Source of the DNA: Aldrovandia affinis
Lineage: Eukaryota > Chordata > Actinopteri > Notacanthiformes > Halosauridae
DNA length: 64,000 nucleotides
Reading direction: 5' to 3'
Assembly: GCA_029706075.1 (NCBI GenBank)
Contig: JAINUG010000004.1
Location: 665,547 to 729,546 of the forward strand
In this document: in pieces, positions 1-13,021 of the stretch
Layout: each line of letters begins with the position of its first letter
How positions within the stretch are numbered: position 1 is the first letter of the stretch
The notes under the pieces: model-generated
What the model saw: only the letters and a program-made list of their open reading frames with translations
Told to the model about the DNA's origin: nothing
The model's database searches: none
Made by a program: the position numbers and the translations under genes

Positions 1-319
1 GGCGGCACAGAGACTGGGTCTAGCAAAAGCCTCCAAGCGCCACACTCACACCAAGGCCAAACAAACACATTCAATACATCACAATATACCACCATCAACA
101 TGGGGCACCAGCGAAGCAGAACCTAGCTCAACGCACTACCCCCCTGACTGACCTGCACCCCACCGTGTTCACACTTACTCCTGGCGTGCCTCTACCCAAG
201 TCAGGACCAACGATAAGGCACGTCACGCACTGTAGCCCAACCTGACATCATTAACTGATGGCACACACCTGGCTTTCCTCATTAAATGCTTTTCAAATGA
301 ACATACTAATGTTGAACTA

Positions 320-860
320 CAGGTAACTGCCAAAATAAAGGATGCACTTGAGTAAATGGAGTTCTAGTGGCTCAGTTATGGTGTGGGGTGAATTTTCCTG
401 GCACGGTTTAGGTTCACTCAATCCCTTAGGGGGCTACACATAAATACAAAGCCATTCTGAGTGATCACCTTCATCCTATGGTGAAGCATTTCTATCCTGA
501 TGGGAGTGGTCTCTTCCAGGATGACAATGCCCATCCACAGGGCATGAGTGGTCACTGAATGGTTTGATGAGCATGAAAACGATGTAAACCATATGCCATG
601 GCTGTCTCAGTTGCCAGATCACAACCCAATTGAATACTTATGCGAGATTCTGGAATGGCGCCTGAGACAGCGTTTTCCACCACCATCAACAAAACACCAA
701 ATGATAGAATTTCTTGTGGAAGAATGATGTTGCATCCCTCCAATAGAGTTGGAAACTTTTAAGATCTATACCAAGGCGCAGTGAAGCTGTTCTGGCGGCT
801 CGTCCTATGGACTATTAAGACACTTTATGTTGACGTTTCCTTCATTTTGGCAGTTACCTG
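320..860 (+). mobile_element. Tc1/mariner deletion derivative with terminal inverted repeats
   Basis: Ends are CAGGTAACTGCCAAAATAAA and its near-perfect inverse at 840-860, each beside TA (318-319, 861-862), the Tc1/mariner target site. The inside keeps decayed transposase 3' coding in the plus frame (IEYLCEILEWRLRQRFPP), with the start and middle lost. Confidence 0.85.
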
Positions 861-862
861 TA

Positions 863-2460
863 AATTTAAACATTAATCACATTTGATTACAATACAGACA
901 GCTTAATTATTTAGAATAAACTAGAATCTGAAGAGCGGTTAGCGAAAGAGCGGTTAGCCAGTGGAAATGAGCAGAGGGCAGCGAAAGTACAGTGAAAGTA
1001 GAACACTAGTCAGACAGAGTTCTAAATGATGTCATCGAGTATCAGACTCTTCATCTTCCAGTTTCAACATTGAGCTTGTCGTCAATCTAAAACAGCTCCT
1101 CACACACTTTTATCAACACTATTCTGCCACGCTGTGTTAAAACAACTTAACACACCGTACCAACAACAAGGCAGCAGAACCATTCCTGGGTTGGCTTTAC
1201 CTGTGGAAAACACACCCCTTATGCAACAGAAATGTATTTTCCATGTATGGACATCTAATATATTGCTAGTTTTCTAATACATTCTAGTTTTTTTCATTAT
1301 TTGTTTTAAACACTGTTCTCACATTATTTTCAGCATGTACTTAAGAGGTGACGCAGGCATGTGGGTGAAATTAGAAGCATTGTTATACGTAATGCATTAT
1401 ATTGTTATATCGATTGAAAAATTGTTCATTCTAGAGATTAGTGTTGCTTTTCATATTTTGTAAAAAGTATTACCATACATTTAATAATACCATAATATAT
1501 TCTGGAACAAAAATAGCAATATATTGGCATGTATTGAAAAATATATGTGGTCATTATACATGTTCAAATATATTATTTAATGTAATTATTTAATATATAT
1601 AGCATAATTTTCAATATATGTTTGTCGTGTAAGGGACAAACCACCTCTCAGAACTGCCTTTTAGAGTCCAAAACACTACAAGGCAGCCACACCAGAGGGA
1701 GAACAAGTCAAAACTCTATTTCCTAGGGGGCGGGCGGGGGGTCGGGGAGTATTAGTCAGTCAATAAATCACACGGCAGATACACACGCACGCTGGTTAGA
1801 AAAGAAAACAGCTCTTGGATGCATAATGGAAACACGAGAAGACATTTATTAGTTATGAAAACACCGCTCTTCATGGTGGCCTATAAAACAAACCCAACAC
1901 GCTCCAGCTGGCCCTTGAAGACGTGCCAGCCTACGCCACCCTGGAGAAGGCGTAGCCGAAATAGGCGAGTCGTTGGGGCTATTTTTTAGACATTAAAAAC
2001 GTCTCATTTAATGTTTCCATTCGCACTTCCAGGGCTGAAAGACTTTTGAAAAACCGTACACCTCGGCGGCCTTGCAAACTACTGCCGAATTTAGCTTTCC
2101 ACAGGCGTCTACAAAGGCCCACATTTTGTGTTTTTATTTTATTACGTTAGTAAAAGACCCACACTTGACGTTCTTCATTACAGATGAGGTTAACACTGAA
2201 GGCATTCTTGTTTAGGCCACCTTTAAAACATCACTGCTGGCATGTTCCTCAAGGAAGTCAAGTTCAGAGAGGAGAGGCCACCATTTTACCAGTGAAGGCA
2301 GAAGCATCTGAATCTTATTGATAATGGTAAACCAGTACTGAATGTGGGTCTTTAATGAGGGCAGGTACCAGGATTGGGGTTGGTTCCATTTCAATTCAGC
2401 CAATTCAGGAAATAAATTGAACAATTGAAAAATGTCTGTAAAAACTTCTATGAGGATTTT
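863..2460. other. kcnq1 intron 2, no recognised content
   Basis: AT-rich single-copy-looking DNA. No exon-like conserved frame on either strand. Confidence 0.4.
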
Positions 2461-2464
2461 TTCC

Positions 2465-2660
2465 AGTTAATGAATTTAATTTCAATTGTTGAAATGAAAT
2501 TGACTCCAAACCTTGAAGTTGTGCGGCTCTGTTTTTAACCTCCAGGCTGAAATAAGTCAGTTTATAATCAAAAATAAATAAGACACACAGACACACACAT
2601 ACGCTTATTGCAGAATGGGCCTGCAAGGTTGGGGGAGGGGGGGCAGTTGGCTACAGTAAT
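2465..2660. repeat. Dispersed repeat, copy 1
   Basis: Contains GAAATGAAATTGACTCCAAA, then ACCTCCAGGCTGAAATAA and GCCTGCAAGGTTGGGG. The same three anchors recur in the same order and spacing at 5070-5290. Confidence 0.6.
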
Positions 2661-5069
2661 TTTTTTTTTATTTTTATTTTTTCTAAAACAAAATTACTAA
2701 CCTTTTCCTTCCCAGTGTTACAGGTATGGTACGCAGCTACCTGCAAATATGTCTATCACTGTATTACTGCACTGATCTCTTGCACTAACTATGATTGTTC
2801 CTACCATGTATTAATGCACATCTTGTAAGTCACTCTGGATAAGAGCGTCTGCTAAATGCTTCAAATGTAAATGAGATGTAATATTTATTTAAAGACACTG
2901 TAAGATCACAGTGATCCACAGCTGTTAGTTACCCCTAGCATCGAGAAAACCTAAACCCCCCCCGGCAGGAAAGGGAAAGAACAAAACAAAAATGGGGTGG
3001 GGGGTGGTGGGGGATGAATAAATTGTTGTTGTTGTTGCAGTAGCAGAGAAGGAGGCGGGGTCAGAGGTCACCTGGTGTCTGGTTCAGCTTGCCCGGCCAG
3101 GTAGGGCTCAGCTGTTAGGCGTTTCAGCTGGATACATCAATCTGAGGGATTAGCAGGGACAATGGGAGGGCTCTGTCTCTCTCTCTCTCCCTCTCACAGT
3201 CTCTCACACTCCTGAACAAACAATGGTGGGTGGGAAAGGTGATCTCCTCCCCCCCTTTCACCTGCCGGCGTCACACAAGCCCCCCGCGGCCGTGCCACTG
3301 GCGACGCGACGGTGCCGACAGCTGGCTGGTCAGACCCTGCAGGGGGCAGGAAGTGGTGCCCTCTCTTGCCCCTCCGGCCACTCCCCTCACGGGCTCCCTG
3401 TCACTACAGAGCCCAGAACCAAGCCAGCACCCCCCACAAACACAAAGGCCAAACCCTCACTTTATTAGGGGGGTCCCAGAAAGCCTTTGTCCTCTGGTAG
3501 AACGGTACAGTGACATGGAGAGACAGTGAGGGAAAGGGGAAAGGCCAGACCAATTACCACTACTGATAATTAAATGACTTAAAAAAAAATAAAGACACCC
3601 CTTTACCCCCTCTTCTGCTGCACAGAAGAAAAGTGCTGGGAAAGGCCCCTCAGCCTCTAACGTGCGCTAATCAGCAGGTCCTGTTGGGAATCACGCCACA
3701 CCAGCAGGCGGTGTGAAGCCACCCAGGTGGGGTTCTGATTGCACAGCGATTATCAGCTGGTTAGCGTCCAGCGCGGGGTCCGTGACAGGCCTCCGTGGGG
3801 GGGCATTAGCGGCTCCTTGGAGGGGCGCTGTCACAGCCGCTTCCTGATGAGGGCCACGATAGGGGCCTGGCGGGGGGGGACTTTAGGGTGTGTAAACTCA
3901 CAGCTTCCTGTACCCTGTCCCAGGACAGGTGTGGGTTTTTGGAGTGCTGCTTCCTGCACCCTCACGCCCTCTTCCTGCTTTGGCCACACTCTCTGTGGGA
4001 TTGTCTGAATGATGAGCTGCGGCCATCGTCTGGAGTGTGTGAAACGGACACACGTTAACGCTCATCACGTCCTATCAGAGTCCACCAACCCTGTGGCTGC
4101 CACGTACGTCCACAGACCTTCAAACGGGTCTATTCTCGGGCAGAACCTGCATTTGCCCAGCAACAAACAACCACAAAAAAACCCAGCAACAAACAACCAC
4201 GACTTCCTGATCAAAGTGTGATTTTTCTCTGTGGGTGTAAAATAAATACAGTGGCATTTCATTACAGTCAGATGCCAGACTCGTCACCACGACGCCAGCT
4301 GCAAAAGTGCCGTGAGGAATTAACGCCTGAACAAAGGACACCCGAAACCTGGGAGGAGCGCTGAAGCGGGAGTGTGGGGGAACAGCGCTGTCCTGACCAG
4401 GTACGGCTCCCTGCTTCAGTCCGGTAAGAGTTACTCTCTCAAAGTGAAATAAGCACCACCGCGCAGGCCGCTTGTCAGCGCCATAACTGATTTCATTTAG
4501 TTTATGAGCATTTCGTCGACCCCCCCACGTGGTATCCAGGGCGTTCCACAGGGCAAGAGCAAATGCCACCGCCACCTGTGAGAGTTGTCGTAGCAACACT
4601 AAAATTTGAAGTAGAACATTAAGATTCAATCCCGTTCCCTGCCTGCCTGTCCCCCCAAAACTATTTCACAAACTTTCGTCCAAAAATCCCCCCAGGACTT
4701 CTTTAGGGGGACGGCTGCCTAATCCTGCGCGCCGACGAGCGTAATAGTAACCGTGGACGACGGGAGCGGGGATCGTCCATCTCGGAGCTGGGAGCAGATG
4801 AAACCCTACACTGGGGGTCAGGGGAGGGGCTGTGGGTGTGGAAGTGCCATTTTTGGGTCTTTGTTGGTGTAACAGCTGGGGAACACAATGGAGGAAATGG
4901 CTTCAGTTCATTAGAGACCCAGCGGGGGGGGGGGGTCGGCCCCAACTCCGTCCCCCCTTCCTCTTGCCCATCCCCCTCCTCTCCTCTGCTTGGACCCGGT
5001 GACCTGCAGCCTCGACCGTGACGTACGCTTTATTTTTAATTTCAGTTAATTTCCTGAATTGACTGAACT

Positions 5070-5290
5070 GAAATGAAATTGACCCCAAACCCTTGAAGTT
5101 GCTGAATTCTTTTGATCTATTCACAAATCTCTATTGACCTCCAGGCTGAAATAAGATCACAATGCATTTATATTTTACAATATGTAATAAGTAATGTTTT
5201 TAATTGTGAGAACGCACAGATACACACACACGCTCAATGCAGAGCCTGCAAGGTTGGGGAGGGGTAATCTAGGTTGCCGTTGGTTACATG
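5070..5290. repeat. Dispersed repeat, copy 2
   Basis: Second copy of the unit at 2465-2660, with the same order of anchors (GAAATTGACCCCAAACC, ACCTCCAGGCTGAAATAA, GCCTGCAAGGTTGGGG). A looser match also exists between 3800-3930 and 6345-6490. Confidence 0.6.
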
Positions 5291-6537
5291 AATTTATTGG
5301 GGGGGTGACCCTCCCTCACTCATTTGTACGGGGGATACAGGGGCATACATGGTGGCTGTGCTCCAAAATGCACACTTGAACACTACGCACCCCTACACCT
5401 GGTAGTGCGTATGGCCCGAGCACACTGCAAGCACGCATTGCCGGTTAGATTTGGGAATGCACCTTCACATCTCCACCTTAACACAAACGCTCTCTCGCAC
5501 TCTGGGGTTCAGAGTTTTTGTGACTTTGCAGCATCAAGTCATTTGTTTGACTTTTGTGTTTGTTTTGTGAAAAAATACTCATTTTTGGATGATGAGGAAG
5601 AGGAGCCGAGACAGGCAGACAGACAGACAGAGAGAGAGATTGTAATTCAGATTGTAATTGTAAATTCAATTATAAATGTTATCTACAATGAAAATGTAGA
5701 TCTTTCTGCTGTGTCTTGTGTCTGATCTGTTGATATGTAATATCTGTAATTGCAAATGGTTGCTTTGGCAATATGAGAGTCAACTTGTCATGCCAATAAA
5801 GCCATTTGACGTTACTTGAATTGAACTGAGACCTGCCTGAATTGAAATGAATTGTATTGAGGGACTGACCCCATTGTCATAAAACACAATAAAACTTAAT
5901 CCAACAGAAAGTCCTGTGCTGTGCTACAAATAATGAATACTAATTACATCTGTTTTTGTCCTCTATTAAGAAATGGATAACCTTGAATTAACCAGGATTA
6001 ACAAGGATCATCCATCCATAACCATAAACACCTTTCATCTATTTAAAAGATAAATCCCTCTCTTCGTAACTATTCATTTTTGTACTTCCTTGGGACTGTG
6101 ACAGCCCCAGTGGGCAGAAGTAATGAAACTAAACACTAAACTCGACTCTAAACTTTTTTAAATCTGTTTCGTCTGAAGTCTCAGGCTGGGAGAGAGCAGC
6201 AGGACTCGGGATCAGTGTGTAAAAGTGTCTTAATCTCAGCGTAACTCCCCCTAGTCCTGCTAACACCCTGCAGGTTTAAGAGGCCTGTTATGTGGTGATT
6301 GTGATTATGAGCACGCTACTGTTTAATGCTTTTCCCAGTGTGGGAACTCGGGGGCATTAGCGCCTCTTCAGGGGTGCGCCGCTGTCACAGATGGGTCATG
6401 ATGGGGTCTTATCACCCCAGTGAGGAGGGCTTACAGTCTTACAGTGAATAAACTCACACCTGCAGGGGACAGACGCTTCCTGTACTTCCTGTGGGAATAC
6501 ACCTGTCCACGACTGTCACGACACATTGGCCTAGTTC

Positions 6538-6543
6538 CACACA

Positions 6544-6583
<40 letters not shown>
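6538..6583. repeat. (CA)n microsatellite
   Basis: About 20 AC dinucleotides. Confidence 0.95.
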
Positions 6584-6584
<1 letters not shown>

Positions 6585-6707
6585 CAAAAAGGTATAGGTA
6601 GTATGTCTCGGGTGCCGCTTTCCGTGTGCGGAAGATGGAAGATGAAGAAGATGGAGAGCAAAAAGTATTCTGGTCTCTTTTAGTCAGAGGTGGACAAAGG
6701 TGTCAAG

Positions 6708-6817
6708 GTTTCGGCCTAAAATGGCATTTTTCAAGACAGAGTAACAGAACTACTTAGGCCTGTGTTTAAGTAATTCTGTTACTCTGTCTTGAAAAAGGCA
6801 ATTTCAGGCCAAAACAC
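6708..6817. repeat. Long hairpin (inverted repeat, ~48-bp arms)
   Basis: The left arm begins GTTTCGGCCTAAAATGGCAT and includes TTCAAGACAGAGTAACAGAA. The right arm is its inverse ending AATTTCAGGCCAAAAC, with an about 8-base loop. Probably a foldback miniature element; no target duplication was identified. Confidence 0.75.
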
Positions 6818-6819
6818 TG

Positions 6820-6894
<75 letters not shown>

Positions 6895-6931
6895 CACACA
6901 CGCACACGCACACACACACACACACACACAC
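6820..6931. repeat. (CA)n microsatellite, >100 bp
   Basis: Nearly pure AC for about 110 bases with a few CG interruptions. Open frames crossing it on both strands are artefacts. Confidence 0.95.
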
Positions 6932-8693
6932 CTCTCACTCAGTGCCAAATCTAAACCCAGCGGATCCAACATGGTGGTCGGTGTATGATGGAAACATGTA
7001 GCAGAAAACCAGGGGGAACACTGGAGACAGGAAGTGAAAGGAGGTCCGTGCATATTGGCTGTGACTACTGTACTTTGCTCGCCCTCTAGTGGTTTAAAAT
7101 GTTTATTCACGTGTGACCTGTCAGGGAATGTAATGTTTTTTGAGAGATGATCCTGTACAACGCTTCCAGGGTCCTGATCCTTTGTAAACATTCTAAAACA
7201 GGTTCTGAAAAGGTCTGGCCAATATTGCAACAAGATCCTACAGGATCCTATAAAATCTCTGCAAGATCTTTAAAGATTGAACAAAATTCTGCATGTGGGT
7301 TCTACCAGGGGTGACTGTGAGGGCCACTAAATGTTACAAACGGTGCACGATCCAATCACAGCCAAATAAATGTGCCTGCTTTCCCCCGTGTTGAAGGTGA
7401 GAGTCTCGCTCAACTGTGACTCAGGGGAGTTACCCAAACCAGGGGTCAGCAGCAAAAAACCTCAGCAAACCGTTTTATAAACTGAAACGGTGCTGTATTG
7501 GACGTATGGTTGCAGAGCGCCGTTACTGTAATTGCTGATAGGTTGACCGTGTACCGTGTGACATCGATTCTTAAATACGTCACCACTCACTGCTTCTGCT
7601 TCAGCCCAGGCACGCCCACCAAACTGGAACAAACACGCCTGAGAGGGCGTGGTGAAATGTTGAGAGCAAACACGGCACTCAACGGCGCAAAACGTTTTGC
7701 TTGCTGAACAAACCCAGGTGCCCAGGACTATCAGGTGTGGTTGCCAACCAAGTTTAGCTCTACATTTGTTCAATTTGATCCAAACAGAAATGAAAACTTA
7801 CCATACCTCACAACATCAGCACATTCTATAGTTTTTCTGTTTTATTTGTTTACAGATACTTATTGTTGTAAAGGTGTTCTGCTCTGAGAGAGGGATACAG
7901 CAAAGGCCTCATTTCTATTTAGCAAAATAAGTAAACAGGGAGATTTGAATCCCCTTCATCAAATCAGCCACACAGACAGGCATTAGAAGTTATTGATCAA
8001 GACTAATTGGGGTTCACTTGAAACAGCTGCTCCAAATGTACTCAATTGTTCAAGGGAGAGAGATTAACAGATATAAAAGCACTGTAAAAACCACTTTACT
8101 TGAATAGCTTTGCCTTTTATATTTGCACAGCTACACGTTCAACCACACATTTCCTCAAATGAGCGGCAGCAGGTTAAACAGAGTAGAGTCCAAAGCACAG
8201 CAGTGTTCAGTTAGCAGCTCCATGGGGTCTCTACTGGAGTGGAGACCAGCACGGGGGGGCTACCAATTTGGGGAACCCCATCCTGTGTATGGGTTTGGGG
8301 TGGGTCACTGCCGGTCCAGCTCCTCTATGATCACAGACTGTGCAGGATGGGGGAGGGCGCGGGATGGGTGTGCCATTCTTGGGGGTCCGGATAATGCCCC
8401 CTGGGGACCCACAAAGAGAGCACGCAGTGCATGATTTGCGTGTTCGATACTCAATGATGGAGTCACCCCCTGGACACAAAAGGGGACACCTGTCACGAGT
8501 CAGCTAATCCCAGCACCCCCTCACACAGGCTGCTCTCGGAGAGGCCTGGCTAATCCCAGCACAACCCCCCATAGCTGGCCTCTGTCTGGCAGATTAACTT
8601 GTGATTCTGGGGGTCTCCCCACAACCAGAGAGCAGGGTTGAGTTTAATCCCCCCTGGGCCGCCCCAGCACCCTGACCCCAAACCCCACGCACA

Positions 8694-8745
8694 CAGCCCT
8701 AATCTCTCTCCATCTCTCTCTCTCTCTCTCCCTCTCTCTCCCCCC
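8694..8745. repeat. CT-rich simple repeat
   Basis: Tandem TCTC with few interruptions. Confidence 0.8.
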
Positions 8746-9812
8746 ATTTTCCCTTTCCTGATGGCTGAACCAGATTGATTCTCCAATCCCCCCTTTGTCT
8801 CTGCTCCCTGGACTGAAAAAGGCAGATCTCTCACACAAACGGACAATTTAATATCTGGGGGGGACTCTAATCTGAGCACATGGCGGTTATCGAGTCTGTA
8901 ATCCGCCATCCTGCGTCAAGCAGGCCGGCGCTTGGTCTGAGGACAGAGCCACGCTCGGCGGATTAGAGGGGAGATGGGCCTGGCCCTCAGCCGCCCGTCC
9001 ACAGGCCCCTGCTCTGCCCTAATTACAGGGCACACACCCCCCTCTCATCTCCTTCCTCCCTTTGACCAGCCTCCGGAACATGGCCGTGTGCGTTTGATCC
9101 CTGTGAAAAGCGCCCGGGCGGTCTGGCTCGGTAGCCCCAAGGTAGACTCCCCACCCCCTTCCCCCCACCTCACTTGGGAGTTTTTTTAAACTCTTTTTCT
9201 CTTACTTTCTTTGAGGCAAGTTGAGTAGATCAAACAACATCAAGCAATATTTTCAACATCAGTTCAACAGTGGTTCAAATGCAAATCTGTAAATTCTTAA
9301 AGTAATATAGGAGAAAATTCTCCCAAAGCCAGTGTCTTCTTATTTTTGCAGGAACAAGTCAAGGCAGAGGTGGAGCAGATGGTGGATCACTGCTGCCCTC
9401 TGCTGTCATGAAATGGCACTATAGGACTTGCTGGGTCTTTAGAAAGGCTTACATACAGTGCCCATCAGCATGGCTGGATAATTAAATGTAATTACTTAAA
9501 CAACACTCAAACTTAAATCATATTTGATAAAGATAATATTCATGGCTAACTTCAGAAGTACTCAGACTGAGAGAAGGTTTCTTAAAGCAAATATTTGCCG
9601 CTACCAACATGCAACAGGATGATTTCCAAAACACCTGTAAATCATCTGAGGTATTTTAGCGCCACCATGTGGTAATGAATGATACAAAGCAGAAACCTAA
9701 AAAAACTATTGTACATTCATTAATACTCAGCTTATACCACATTTGAAAAAATTTGACATTTACAGAAAGCACATTGAATAAAAGGAGATGACACATTGAT
9801 TGGAAAACTTAC

Positions 9813-9903
9813 CACCCAAAAGAGAGTGCTGTGTGCCAGAGCCTGATATTGATCAATGGTGGATAAAACGCTGAGTATCAGGCAAGCCAGGACGATCAGA
9901 AAC
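9813..9903 (-). CDS. kcnq1: kcnq1 exon 2: S1 transmembrane segment
   Basis: A 91-bp exon, the same length as I recall for human KCNQ1 exon 2. It completes the Val codon left by exon 1 and continues FLIVLACLILSVLSTIDQYQ then ALAHSTLFW, clearly the S1 helix and the start of the S1-S2 loop of Kv7.1. Acceptor CCCGCAG and donor GTAAGT are both strong. Intron 1 is 6.8 kb. Intron 2 runs off the left edge, so it is at least 9.8 kb. I looked on the minus strand left of this exon for the next exon (the S2 region with its VVRLWSAGC motif) and did not find it. Confidence 0.95.
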
Positions 9904-11608
9904 CTGCGGGAAATACAGATAAACTCAATACGCCACACCCACACACCTGTACACTCATTACATAGAACAAATAGAAAACATGCACAACATATACAGATTT
10001 TTAAGAGTTTACATAAAGATTTATGCATTAATATATAGTATCGGTATTCATTTGATAAAAGGTCAAACACAAACAGATGGGTGCATCAGAGGGAACACTG
10101 AGGCACTTAAAATGGCCGTTACAACCTTGCTTTACTGATGGTGCTATAACCCCAACGCCTCCACTGAAATAAGGTTATTATTCGCATAAAACTGATCTGA
10201 TCTACCTGTGCTGTGACATCATCATCCAAGAAACAATTTTGACTGAACTATGCACTAGGGCTGCCAAGAGTGGAAGCTGGACCATGCTAATACACATTTT
10301 AAGAAGAGTACACTGGATGTGGTGTCAAATGCAACATACGGGACCTTTTTATCTTAAAAAAGACAGGAGGAAATAAACTTTCAGGACCTGAAATTAGGAG
10401 TTAGTCTCACCTGGGGCAGGCAGCGGCTCTGCTGAACGCGTGCATTTACTAGACACACCCTGAGCATGCTGGGAAACAGGATGCAGGAGTCGCAGAGAGG
10501 CGGGACATAGGGCCCAACCAATGAGACTCCAGTACAGAGCGGTGATGTACATTTCACAATGACACCAGGAGCTGCTTTACCACACAGAGGAATACTAATG
10601 TGTGGAGCAGCTTGCACAGTTCATGTGGTCCCACAGACCCCCTCGAGGGGTTCAAGATGGATGACCCACAGGAACGAGAAGCAGGTAGCGTGTGAGGAGT
10701 CTCGTCCCTCCATCACTGGGGTGCCTCTCAGAAGCCTCGTCTCATTCAGCCCCACAACATCCTGGGGGACAGTACCCATGTTCTGTATCCCCGCTCGGGC
10801 GCCGTCTGCGCCTCCCCAGGTGCTCTACCAACTGACGCAGAGCATCTTTCATACCTAAAGCCATCTGCCTGGTAAACAAGGCACTAAAAGACAATCCTAG
10901 GCTCTGCCTGGAGCTTGGCACGTTAAATGCCTGCCTTGCATGTGGACTAACTGCTAATTTTTTACATGTATTTATTTCTTTTTTTAATTGCACTTGCGCA
11001 TCCAGCCCTAATATAGCTTTATTGTATAGGTCTGTGTCTGCTTTTTGTCTGTTTTTACTATGCCCAAACTCAAATTGCCCCTCGGGGATGAATAAAGTTG
11101 TATTGTATTGTATTGTATTGTGTCCCTACACCGCCACATCCAGCTCCCTCCCGCGTCACTTACCACGTGCATGGCTGGAGGAGATGAACTCTGATCCCAG
11201 CCAAGCTCCTCTACCCCACCCACCCCACCACTGGGATGTCATGCAGGCTCGCCATAACGGGAACGTGTGACAGCAGCAATCGAAGGTGCTTTCCGGGCAT
11301 GGAGGACGGGGCTGGGATTTCGAGTCTTATTTGATTTGGATCTTATATAAACAGCGCCTTCCCACAATGCAGAGCAGTGTCATTGACTGATGACCCCCTC
11401 GCCAGTGACCGACGCTCCTTCTTCCTTAAGACGGTGAGTCCAGCTGGCAGTGAGGTCGAGCCAGCAAACGTCACTCACTCTCCCTGCTGAAGGTCACCCT
11501 CTCTCCCTGCACCAACAATGAGCCCGCTGTGGCCCCTCCATTATCCCAGATAGAGCAGCTCTCTCTGAGATAGAGGCACACCACCACTCTCCCAACAGCA
11601 CTCCCCCA

Positions 11609-11688
11609 ACACACACACACACACACACTCACATACACACAGGCATGCACACACGAGCACACACATACACACACACACACACACACAG
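11609..11688. repeat. (CA)n microsatellite, interrupted
   Basis: AC dinucleotides broken by CATGC, CGAGC and CATA interruptions. Confidence 0.9.
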
Positions 11689-12169
11689 TCTCACTCAAAC
11701 ACAAATGTCATGAAATCCGGTTTTTCCCTGCTGATACTGTTTTTCCGTTGATGCTGAAGCTGAAACACAGACGTGGGTGCTCTGCGTTATCGCCCAGCGG
11801 AATGCCTTGTGTAAATTTAGACCTGATAAGGGGCCAAATAACCTCCGAAAAAACATTTAGATGTGGCTCGATGGCAGCGAGGGTTGCCGGTCTCAAGCGC
11901 TCGATGGATGGTGGCAGTTTCAGCAACCAGTCACACGAGTGTCTGTCGAGTAGAACAAAGGACGTAATCTAAAGCAAACAAACCCACTCAGCCGTCTGGG
12001 TCCCCTACTGTGTTGTACCAGAGGCTAAGACAAAAAGAAAATGACCGGACAATATTACACTCCAGTCAGTGTGTCGGAGGCACACAGGCAAAAAGTACAT
12101 TTCTTAACCTTGTTACATGTCTGTTTGCCATTGCTACAAATACAGGGGAAATTCAGAGGAAGTAGGCTA

Positions 12170-12390
12170 GGCAGGCAGTGTGGTGTAATGGTTTGGAACT
12201 GGGCTTGTAATGTTAAGGTTGCAGGTTCAATCCCAGGTGGGACACTGCCGTTGTACCCTTAAGCAAGGTACTTAACCTAAATTGCTTCAGTTAATATCCA
12301 GCTGTATAAATGGATTGTAAAGAAATGTAAACTGTAAGTCGCTCTGGATAAGAGCGTCTGCTAAATGTCTGTAATGTAATGTAATGTTTC
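12170..12390 (+). repeat. tRNA-derived SINE, full-length copy
   Basis: The head has an A-box-like GTGGTGTAATGG and a B box GGTTCAATCCC, then an unrelated body and the tail GCTCTGGATAAGAGCGTCTG, ending in GTAATGTAATG repeats. The same family recurs at 27404, 54714, 34436 (minus), 37671 (minus) and as tails elsewhere. Pol III promoter-like but not a functional tRNA. Confidence 0.85.
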
Positions 12391-12733
12391 AGTGCAATAA
12401 AGTGCTACAAACGGTTTATGAAGATGACGAAGATATCTGCTACAGTACATGTGCAGCTGAGTGAATGATTAGGTATTCAGAGGTAAACTGGACTACAGAG
12501 AAACTCAGTTACAGATTGTTACCAATTGCATTAGACCGCCCCCTGTATAGGAGTACTACTGTACTTAAATACACCGTGGTACCACAATCTGAAGTTTCAA
12601 TCTGTGCTTTTTCCTCTTTTTTTCCTCCATTTTTAATCATTTATTTACACTGTGTTGTTGTATCACCGCCAAACCACACGCACAAGGAGCACTGCTGGTG
12701 AAGCATGAGCAAACCTCTGATACGCTCGCCCTT

Positions 12734-13021
12734 GAGCCAGTGACTATTTTACACCCTACAGGTCACACACAGTACTACAGAAGAGAGCCCGTAGCTATAT
12801 TACACACAGTACTACAGGTGTAGTGACTATTTTACACCCTACAGGCCACATATAATACTACAGGAGAGCTAGTGACTATTTTACACCCTACAGGCCACAC
12901 ACAGTACTACAGAAGAGAACCAGTGACTATTTTAAACCCTACAGGCCACACAAAGTACGACAGGAGAGCTAGTGACTATTTACACCCTACAGGCCACACA
13001 CAGTACTACATGAGAGCTAGT
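12734..13021 (+). repeat. ~48-bp minisatellite, about 6 units
   Basis: The unit reads AGTGACTATTTTACACCCTA, then CAGGCCACACACAGTACTAC and AGGAGAGCC. The open frame with repeated HPTGHTQYYRR is translation of this array. The same unit occurs inverted at 18562-19050. Confidence 0.9.

Noticed and set aside
4120-4629. 169-residue minus-strand frame
   Set aside because: Low complexity, no domain, lies inside kcnq1 intron 2.
6766-7233. Long open frames through the CA array
   Set aside because: Composed of Cys-Val or His-Thr dipeptide repeats from a microsatellite.
1-9812. kcnq1 exon 3
   Set aside because: Looked on the minus strand for the S2 motif region and did not find it; presumed beyond the left edge.
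12170-12260. Possible tRNA gene (A and B boxes)
   Set aside because: Continues into the SINE body and recurs with the same body elsewhere; no cloverleaf with a proper acceptor stem evident.
12734-13021. CRISPR-like regular repeat
   Set aside because: Units are contiguous with no variable spacers; vertebrate minisatellite.
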